From positions 1 through 7,320 of the forward strand of contig CAYRAV010000106.1 of assembly GCA_964422365.1 (NCBI GenBank): DNA of 7,320 nt, written 5' to 3'. This stretch comes from CAYRAV01 sp964422365 (lineage in GTDB: Bacteria > Bacillota > Clostridia > Lachnospirales > Lachnospiraceae). The translations under genes and the position numbers were made by a program. The notes under the pieces were generated by a model, which was not told where the DNA came from, ran no database searches, and saw only the letters and a program-made list of their open reading frames with translations. Below are positions 1-4,608 of the stretch, piece by piece; the first letter of the stretch is position 1, and each line of letters starts with the position of its first letter.

Positions 1-62
1 CCATCCGGGTATCCCGTAACTCATGCCCATCCGGGCTGCGGACTTCGTCCGATATGGTATGG
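1..62. other. GC-rich left edge with tight hairpin, no resolved gene
   Basis: The first 50 bases are about 64% G+C, far above the AT-rich DNA that follows. They hold a 9-bp direct repeat CCATCCGGG (1-9 and 27-35), a GCCC/GGGC dyad (25-36) and a compact hairpin CGGAC-TTC-GTCCG (39-51). Two + frames stay open from the window edge (to about 107 and about 150), but the peptides are not recognisable and run through the palindrome at 65-120. I therefore do not call a gene tail. It could be the end of an upstream gene or a repeat. Confidence 0.35.
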
Positions 63-120
63 ATATTTGTTCCAAATTCATTCAATGCAGCCTGCTATAC
101 CTCATGAATTTGGAACAAAT
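63..120. repeat. Perfect 17-bp inverted repeat (hairpin), left boundary of the sulfatase module
   Basis: ATTTGTTCCAAATTCAT (65-81) and ATGAATTTGGAACAAAT (104-120) are perfect reverse complements separated by 22 nt, so either strand could form a strong hairpin. No U-run follows on the + strand (CCCCC instead), so it is not a typical terminator. The left arm plus flanks (63-86) recurs inverted at 3789-3812 with 22 of 24 positions identical, just past the DUF1254 gene. That makes it either a dispersed palindromic repeat or a module boundary. GGTAT (56-60) could also pair with ATACC (97-101) in the loop. Confidence 0.75.
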
Positions 121-127
121 CCCCCAC

Positions 128-162
128 AAATTGCGGTGTACATCTTGTAACAAGCAATTTTT
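128..162 (+). terminator. Weak terminator-like hairpin
   Basis: AAATTGC (128-134) pairs with GCAATTT (154-160). The loop itself contains a TTGT/ACAA pairing, and a short T-run continues to 162. Only two of seven stem pairs are G-C, so termination would be weak. It could close an upstream transcript or act in the leader of the sulfatase gene. Confidence 0.25.
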
Positions 163-228
163 CAACACGCTCTAGAAAAATACTAGATTTATAGCTTAAG
201 AGAAAAGATAAAGTGGAGGTAGAATGAG
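161..228 (+). promoter_or_regulatory. Sulfatase upstream region: small dyad and strong RBS
   Basis: An inverted repeat TCTAG-AAAAATA-CTAGA (171-187) could be an operator. The best promoter pair I can find is poor: TTCAAC (161-166), a 17-bp spacer, then TAGATT (184-189). The ribosome binding site GGAGG (215-219) lies 9 nt before the ATG at 229. An ATG at 224 is closer but opens a frame that stops after 11 codons, so the spacing and frame fix 229 as the start. Confidence 0.35.
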
Positions 229-2256
229 ATGTGTCAATACCATTATAATAGAAAGATAAAATGTGCAACTCCGTATACCATAGAAAGAAATCATAAGTTT
301 GCCTTGGATATGGGATTAGATCAAAAACATTGTTTTCATGATGAGTATCATTTATCGGAAGAAAAATGCATATATCCAGCAAAGCAAATGGTAATTCATG
401 GAGAAGATGGAAAGGTGGTATGGGATTTAAAAGCATTTTCCTTTTTTGATCAGGACGAAGCTCCGGATACGGTCAATCCAAGTTTATGGCTGAATGGAAA
501 AGGAAATTATTGTGCAGGTGTATTTGAAGTAGTGAAGGATGCTATTTATCAGGTGCGTGGGTTTGATATTGCTAATTTAACCATTATCCGCAGTAAGACT
601 GGTTGGATTGTACAGGATGTTATGTCAACCATTGAAACATCCCATGCCGCTTTGGAATTATTAGAAGAAGCATTGAAGGAAGATATCATTTCTAATATTC
701 GTGCAGTGATTATCAGCCATTCCCACGGAGATCATTTTGGAGGTATCCGTGGAGTGGTAAACCCAGAACAGGTAGGACAAGCCAGTGAAGGAAAGATACC
801 AATTTATGTACCAGCAGGCTTTGACATCGAATGTGTAAAAGAAAATCTTTTTGCAGGAACTGCCATGGGACGACGGGCAAATCATCAGTTTGGTGCAGAT
901 ATAAAACCTGGTCCCCAGGGACTGGTTTCTACAGGGTTGGGACTGGCTTCTCCAAAGGGAATTGTAAGTTTCGTTACCCCTACAGATTATATAGAAGAAA
1001 ACAAGACTGTTGTAATTGATGGAATTACAGTAGAGTTTCAACTGACACCGGGAACAGAAGCACCAGCAGAGATGAACAATTATTTTGCAGATTATCGTGC
1101 ACTATGGGTAGCGGAGAACTGTTGTGGAACTTTGCATAACCTGTATCCGATTCGTGGCGCCCAGCTAAGAGATTCCAATGCATGGGCAGATTATATATTA
1201 GAAGCCATGGAGAAATATGCAGACAAGAGTGATGTTGTATTCCAGTCCCATAACTGGCCGCATTTCAATACACCAGAGCATCCAAATGCAGTGAGAGAAT
1301 ATTTATTAAATAATGCAGCCATCTACAAATATACCCATGATCAGACACTGCTTTTAGCAAACCAGGGATATACAGCAAAAGATATTGCCAGAAAACTTAC
1401 AATACCGGAAGGACTGAAATTCAACTGGTATGCAAGACCATATTATGGTTCACTTCCAATCAATGCAAGGGCAGTATACACAAAATATCTGGGCTTCTAT
1501 AACGGGCATCCAAATGATATCGATCCATTGACAGAGGTAGAGGAAGCAAAGGTTTTTGTAGAATATGCAGGTCCTGAGGAAAAGATTTTAGAAAAAGCGG
1601 TAAAGGACTTTGAAGCAGGAGATTATCGAAAAACTGCATTTGCCGCCGGAAAGGTAGTTTTGGCGAATCCAAAAAATGAGAAGGCAAGACAGCTTTGTGC
1701 AGATGCATTTGAACAGTTAGGTTATGTTTCAGAATCCAGCATATGGAGAAATGCTTATTTGCAGGGAGCATTGGAACTGCGTGAGGGAGTAAATCTAAAA
1801 CGTAATAAATTAAAAAAGAGTAAAGATATGGCGAAATGCATGTCAGCTGATTTGCTTTTAAAGTATATTGGTATTCTGTTAGATAATGACAAGGCAGGAA
1901 GGGAAGAATTTGAATTTACACTAAATATCGTAGAGCCAGAGTCGGAAGAAAATGTGAAAAATCCAGAGAAAAAAGTTTCATACCTGAATAAAGAAACAAC
2001 ACTGAAAGAAAGATATGTGGTTTGTATTCACAGTGGTGTTATGTTGAATTATCCTGTAGAAGAACCAAAGTCAGACCGTTATGTTACTACAACAAAAGCA
2101 GCCTTATTCGCACTGTTGGAACGTAATATAGAAGGAGTGCGTGAACTAATTGATACCAATTGCTTTGAATATTTAGAAACTTTGCAGAAATACATTGTTG
2201 ACTTGTCACAAACAGCGGATTTTCCAATGGTTGAGCCGGTTGAACAGATGCAATAG
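229..2256 (+). CDS. Alkylsulfatase, BDS1/SdsA1 type (MBL fold, dimerisation and SCP2-like domains)
   Basis: A 675-residue protein with the full architecture of class III alkylsulfatases, which hydrolyse primary or secondary alkyl sulfate esters to alcohol and sulfate using two zinc ions. The metallo-beta-lactamase domain covers roughly residues 95-345. HSHGDH (164-169) supplies H164, H166, D168 and H169. E277 (in GTEAPAEM), E296 and H341 (in QSHNWPH) sit at spacings matching the Pseudomonas SdsA1 ligands. NLYPIRGAQLRD (304-315) matches the substrate-side segment of the family. A helical dimerisation/TPR-like region follows (about 350-510), then an SCP2-like lipid-binding tail (about 535-665). 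Unlike the secreted Gram-negative enzymes there is no signal peptide, so it is predicted to be cytoplasmic. The substrate is not readable: a lipid, sterol or bile-type sulfate is as plausible as a detergent. It is followed 213 bp later by a DUF1254 gene on the same strand. Confidence 0.9.
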   Translation: MCQYHYNRKIKCATPYTIERNHKFALDMGLDQKHCFHDEYHLSEEKCIYPAKQMVIHGEDGKVVWDLKAFSFFDQDEAPDTVNPSLWLNGKGNYCAGVFEVVKDAIYQVRGFDIANLTIIRSKTGWIVQDVMSTIETSHAALELLEEALKEDIISNIRAVIISHSHGDHFGGIRGVVNPEQVGQASEGKIPIYVPAGFDIECVKENLFAGTAMGRRANHQFGADIKPGPQGLVSTGLGLASPKGIVSFVTPTDYIEENKTVVIDGITVEFQLTPGTEAPAEMNNYFADYRALWVAENCCGTLHNLYPIRGAQLRDSNAWADYILEAMEKYADKSDVVFQSHNWPHFNTPEHPNAVREYLLNNAAIYKYTHDQTLLLANQGYTAKDIARKLTIPEGLKFNWYARPYYGSLPINARAVYTKYLGFYNGHPNDIDPLTEVEEAKVFVEYAGPEEKILEKAVKDFEAGDYRKTAFAAGKVVLANPKNEKARQLCADAFEQLGYVSESSIWRNAYLQGALELREGVNLKRNKLKKSKDMAKCMSADLLLKYIGILLDNDKAGREEFEFTLNIVEPESEENVKNPEKKVSYLNKETTLKERYVVCIHSGVMLNYPVEEPKSDRYVTTTKAALFALLERNIEGVRELIDTNCFEYLETLQKYIVDLSQTADFPMVEPVEQMQ

Positions 2257-2309
2257 AAGATGGGATAGTAAACATAAAACAAAAGCATGTAATGATAAAT
2301 GATGCGTGA

Positions 2310-2326
2310 TACCTGTTCAGAAGGTA
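2310..2326 (+). other. Small stem-loop in the sulfatase-DUF1254 spacer
   Basis: TACCT (2310-2314) pairs with AGGTA (2322-2326) around a 7-nt loop, just upstream of the long hairpin at 2335-2383. It may be part of the same structured spacer. On its own it is weak. Confidence 0.3.
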
Positions 2327-2334
2327 CAAAGTCA

Positions 2335-2383
2335 TATATGCAATGGTACGCGGGAGCAAATTTCCACGTACCATTTGCATATA
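2335..2383 (+). other. Long near-perfect hairpin between sulfatase and DUF1254 genes
   Basis: TATATGCAATGGTACG (2335-2350) pairs with CGTACCATTTGCATATA (2367-2383) over 16 bp with one bulged base. After a single C-A mismatch (2351/2366) the helix continues GGGAG/TTTCC (2352-2356 with 2361-2365, two G-U pairs) and closes on a CAAA tetraloop. No T-run follows, so it is not a classical intrinsic terminator. Candidate roles are mRNA processing or stabilisation that sets the ratio of the two products, a protein-binding operator, or a palindromic repeat. A weak promoter-like pair (TTGCAT 2375-2380, 17 bp, TATAGG 2398-2403) overlaps its right arm. Confidence 0.7.
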
Positions 2384-2469
2384 CACAATTCTGAGTCTAT
2401 AGGACGACCAAAAATCAGTACAAAAAAACCGTTTTGGACAAAATTGGCTGCAGAAAGGAGCAAAACTGC

Positions 2470-3786
2470 ATGAAAGATAATGATAAAGAAATGATAGAAG
2501 AATTATATGAGGTATACATTTATGCATTTCCTCTCATTGTATTGGATTTGCATATGAAAGCATTAACGAATACAGAAACACCAACTTCCGAAAAAGCACC
2601 GCTGAATCAATATATTCATGCAAAGGGAGTTGCAGGCGCAAAGGATAAGGGAATTGTACATCCTAATATGGATACAGTATACAGTAAGGCACATATGAAT
2701 TTAAAAGAAGAGCCGTTATATATCCATAAACCAGCGTCAGACCGTTATACAGCTATAGAATTGATTGATGCTTATGGAAATTGCGTTGCAATTATTGGAA
2801 ATGGCGGCATTGGTGAAGAACATGAGGTGGATGCTGTTCTGACAGGACCAAATTATAATGGGGCAGTTCCAGAAGAACTTGTGCGTATTGATGTGCCAAC
2901 AAACCTGTGCTGGACATTAACGCGTATATTAAAAGATGTAAACGATGAGGAGGAAATTGCAAGAATTCAAAAAGGATTTGATATTCGTCCATTATCTGCA
3001 TATCAAAAGGAGTATGTGTATCCGAAGGGAAACTATATTCCGGAACATGATTTCATCCCATATGAAAAATTAGGAGAGCTTTCCATCGGGGAGTTTTTTA
3101 CAATTTTCAATCATTTGATTGGAGATAATCTGGGAAAAGATCCAGATATGCGAATTCTGGAAAATGCAAAAAAATATGGCATAGGTGCTAGGGAAACTTT
3201 CAGTCTTTCTTCTTTTCCTGCTGATGTGCAAGCAGAGCTGGAACATTTTTATGAACGGGCAGTGAAAGAATTTCATTATAAAACCAAGAATCATCTCTAT
3301 TCCAAGGTCAGGGATAACTGGATTCTAACAAATCCAGAACTGGCAAATTTTAAAAAAAATTATTCTCTTCGTGCAAAAGTGGCATGGGGCGGTTTTGGCG
3401 CCAATCCTGTAGATGTGGCTATTTATCCTCAGGCATATGTGGATGCAGAAGGAAACATATTAAGCGGCCAGTATCAATATATTTGTCATTTTGATTCTTT
3501 GCCGCCTGTGAAAGAGTTTTGGTCTTTGACGGCATATGGAGAAGATCAATTTTTAATACCAAATGAAATAAACCGAAATGGCATTAACGACCGTAGTTCG
3601 ATTACAATCAATGAAGATGGTTCTCTGGATCTTTATCTTCAGAAAGACAGACCATCTAAAGAAAAAATTAGTAACTGGCTTCCGGTTGCTGATGATACAT
3701 TCGGATTAGTCCTTCGCTTGTATTCACCAGATCATACAATTTTAGATGGAACATGGAAAATGCCTAGGATTATACGTTGTTCTTAA
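2470..3786 (+). CDS. DUF1254/DUF1214 domain protein
   Basis: A 438-residue protein with the standard two-part layout of the family. The N-terminal DUF1254 region (about residues 15-130) carries the hallmark NMDTVYS (66-72) and LIDAYGN. The C-terminal DUF1214 region (about 325-435) includes the FWSLTAYG stretch and ends in DGTWKMPRI. The family folds as beta-rich domains; its biochemical function is not settled and I do not assign one. Many Gram-negative members are exported, but this one has no signal peptide. I chose the ATG at 2470 because AAAGGAG (2454-2460) lies 9 nt upstream. An in-frame TTG at 2434 would add 12 residues and lacks a good ribosome site. It is co-directional with the alkylsulfatase, which suggests a joint role in sulfate-ester or hydrophobic-substrate metabolism (inference). 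Confidence 0.85.
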   Translation: MKDNDKEMIEELYEVYIYAFPLIVLDLHMKALTNTETPTSEKAPLNQYIHAKGVAGAKDKGIVHPNMDTVYSKAHMNLKEEPLYIHKPASDRYTAIELIDAYGNCVAIIGNGGIGEEHEVDAVLTGPNYNGAVPEELVRIDVPTNLCWTLTRILKDVNDEEEIARIQKGFDIRPLSAYQKEYVYPKGNYIPEHDFIPYEKLGELSIGEFFTIFNHLIGDNLGKDPDMRILENAKKYGIGARETFSLSSFPADVQAELEHFYERAVKEFHYKTKNHLYSKVRDNWILTNPELANFKKNYSLRAKVAWGGFGANPVDVAIYPQAYVDAEGNILSGQYQYICHFDSLPPVKEFWSLTAYGEDQFLIPNEINRNGINDRSSITINEDGSLDLYLQKDRPSKEKISNWLPVADDTFGLVLRLYSPDHTILDGTWKMPRIIRCS

Positions 3787-3788
3787 AT

Positions 3789-3816
3789 ATTGAATGAATT
3801 TGGGGCAAATATTCAT
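3789..3816. repeat. Right-hand inverted-repeat copy with small hairpin, possible weak terminator
   Basis: Bases 3789-3812 match the reverse complement of 63-86 at 22 of 24 positions; the two differences are adjacent. Locally, ATGAATTTG (3794-3802) pairs with CAAAT plus TCAT (3806-3816, 2-nt bulge) around GGG. A short CCATTTTC follows, so it may also terminate the DUF1254 transcript, weakly. With the copy at 63-120 it brackets the two-gene module. Confidence 0.6.
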
Positions 3817-3858
3817 CCATTTTCTATTCCCTTGCAGGAGTGAAAAAAATGGATTGAT

Positions 3859-3887
3859 TTGACATTTATAGGGAAAATTGTTATACT
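3859..3887 (+). promoter_or_regulatory. Strong vegetative promoter of the tRNA-like RNA gene
   Basis: TTGACA (3859-3864, perfect -35), a spacer of exactly 17 bp, then TATACT (3882-3887, five of six -10 bases). No protein-coding gene begins downstream, so the promoter points to an RNA gene. Predicted start of transcription is around 3893-3895, which is where the first base-paired segment (AGCTGG, 3893-3898) begins. Confidence 0.85.
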
Positions 3888-3892
3888 ATATA

Positions 3893-3957
3893 AGCTGGTG
3901 GTCTATATTTAAGATATTCTCCTGCCAAGAGAAAGAAGCAGTGATCCCTGCCCAGCT
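3893..3957 (+). ncRNA. Degenerate tRNA-like domain with glycine (GCC) anticodon loop
   Basis: Helices fall in tRNA order: acceptor AGCTGG (3893-3898) with CCAGCT (3952-3957); T at position 8 (3899); D-stem GTCT (3901-3904) with AGAT (3912-3915) around 7 nt; anticodon stem TTCTC (3917-3921) with GAGAA (3929-3933) around CTGCCAA (3922-3928); a 4-nt variable region; and a T-arm GCAG (3938-3941) with CTGC (3948-3951). The loop reads C32 U33 G34 C35 C36 A37 A38, as in tRNA-Gly(GCC). Against a working tRNA: the acceptor is 6 bp, the D-loop lacks GG, and the T-loop (TGATCC) is 6 nt without TTC. It may be a tRNA mimic, decoy or remnant. Confidence 0.5.
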
Positions 3958-3958
3958 A

Positions 3959-4029
3959 TGCACAGTAGTCCAATGGCAGGATCCCTGCCCCTCAAGCAGG
4001 AGATTATGGTTCGATTCCATACTGTGCAT
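3959..4029 (+). tRNA. tRNA or tRNA-like RNA, anticodon CUC (nominally Glu), odd C33
   Basis: A full 71-nt cloverleaf: acceptor TGCACAG (3959-3965) with CTGTGCA (4022-4028); U8 A9; D-stem GTCC (3968-3971) with GGAT (3979-3982) around AATGGCA, which has A14 and G18G19; anticodon stem CCTGC (3984-3988) with GCAGG (3996-4000); T-stem TATGG (4005-4009) with CCATA (4017-4021) around TTCGATT; discriminator T (4029); no encoded CCA. Oddities: position 33 is C instead of the almost invariant U, in loop CCCTCAA with anticodon CTC at 3991-3993. In addition, 3957-3958 can pair with 4029-4030, extending the acceptor helix to 9 bp. The D-arm and U73 resemble bacterial tRNA-Gly from memory, not tRNA-Glu. 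It may be a non-proteogenic tRNA-like RNA; decoding of GAG is doubtful. Confidence 0.65.
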
Positions 4030-4056
4030 AACAGTGAGATTCCTGCCATCTTTTTT
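3973..4056 (+). terminator. Terminator of the small RNA, competing with the cloverleaf
   Basis: ATGGCAGGA (3973-3981), part of the D-arm of the second cloverleaf, is perfectly complementary to TCCTGCCAT (4041-4049), which is followed by C and six T residues (4051-4056). Forming this 9-bp stem would open the D-stem and acceptor helix while leaving the anticodon and T arms intact inside it. A shorter alternative uses GCAGGA (3996-4001). The T-run overlaps the stop codon of the convergent nrdG by two bases. Confidence 0.6.
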
Positions 4057-4579
4057 ACTTCTCATCCCATAAAACAATTTTATCTTTTTTCAGGCTTTCC
4101 TGCACCATTATTGTCCTTTGGTTAGATGAGCCTTTGAACTTTAGTCTCAGATCTTTGTTTTCTTCTATAAATGGTCCATCTACTAATACATCAATATAAG
4201 AAAATAATTCTTTTGTTTCCTCAACTGTATTCCACATTCGTCCTAACACATCCTGATCAAACAAATACCCTGTGAAGCACCAGATAGATTTTTCTGGATA
4301 ACGTTCTCTAATCTGCTTTAACAAAGGCAGCAATCCTTTCTGATTAACTGCCTCTAAAGGTTCGCCCCCTAATATAGTAATGCCTTTTATATAATCAGGC
4401 TCCAAGTATCTCAATATGGTTTCTATGGTCTGTTCTGTGAATGGCTCTCCATAATTAAAATCCCATGTTACTTCATTAAAACAATTTTTGCAATGATGCG
4501 TGCAGCCACTCACAAATAATGACACCCTGACTCCCGGACCATTTGCTACATCAATTCTTTTAATATCTGCGTAATTCAT
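4055..4579 (-). CDS. nrdG: Anaerobic ribonucleotide reductase activating protein (radical SAM)
   Basis: A 174-residue protein, normal for NrdG. It is the cytoplasmic activase that uses a [4Fe-4S] cluster and S-adenosylmethionine to abstract a hydrogen from the C-terminal glycine of NrdD. The cluster motif is C26-x3-C30-x2-C33 (CTHHCKNC), preceded by NGPGVR (13-18). The SAM-binding GGEP is at 71-74, and VDGPF lies in the C-terminal part. The start has GAGG (4589-4592) 9 nt upstream. It lies only 29 nt after nrdD on the same strand, so it is the second gene of an nrdDG operon. Its stop codon overlaps the U-run of the convergent small RNA. I see no clear terminator for it on the - strand, so antisense read-through into that RNA gene is possible. 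Confidence 0.96.
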   Translation of the reverse strand: MNYADIKRIDVANGPGVRVSLFVSGCTHHCKNCFNEVTWDFNYGEPFTEQTIETILRYLEPDYIKGITILGGEPLEAVNQKGLLPLLKQIRERYPEKSIWCFTGYLFDQDVLGRMWNTVEETKELFSYIDVLVDGPFIEENKDLRLKFKGSSNQRTIMVQESLKKDKIVLWDEK

Positions 4580-4608
4580 AAATTTTTTCCTCTTTACATC
4601 TGCCTCTC

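Larger units (their letters stand above)
3893..4056 (+). ncRNA. Structured small RNA made of two consecutive tRNA-like domains
   Basis: A transcript of about 160 nt is predicted from the promoter at 3859-3887 to the T-run at 4051-4056. It contains a degenerate cloverleaf (3893-3957), a near-canonical cloverleaf (3959-4029) and a 3' tail. The segment CCTGCC occurs four times (3921, 3947, 3984 and 4042) and GCAGG-type complements occur at 3975-3981 and 3996-4003, so several exclusive pairings are possible. GATCCCTGCCC is an exact 11-base repeat (3943-3953 and 3980-3990), and the tail (4032-4047) repeats the CAGTGA...CCTGCC pattern of 3939-3952. No gene lies downstream on this strand, so it probably acts in trans or is a tRNA precursor. 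I do not recognise it as a named RNA family. Confidence 0.7.

Noticed and set aside
1..150. Tail of an upstream + strand gene open to about 150
   Set aside because: The frame passes through a perfect palindrome and gives no recognisable protein; it could be real but cannot be supported from 49 residues.
2434..2469. TTG start for the DUF1254 gene
   Set aside because: No ribosome site upstream; AAAGGAG is placed 9 nt before the ATG at 2470 and the family homology begins after that.
3834..3856. Mini-ORF with an AGGAG-like site and ATG at 3849
   Set aside because: It is two codons long and lies upstream of the RNA promoter.
3893..4056. T-box riboswitch
   Set aside because: I see no UGGN-bearing antiterminator bulge or stem I motifs, and there is no downstream gene on that strand to regulate.
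3878..4077. Small open frames on both strands across the tRNA-like region
   Set aside because: No ribosome sites, peptides are low in sense, and the DNA is explained by RNA stems and a promoter.
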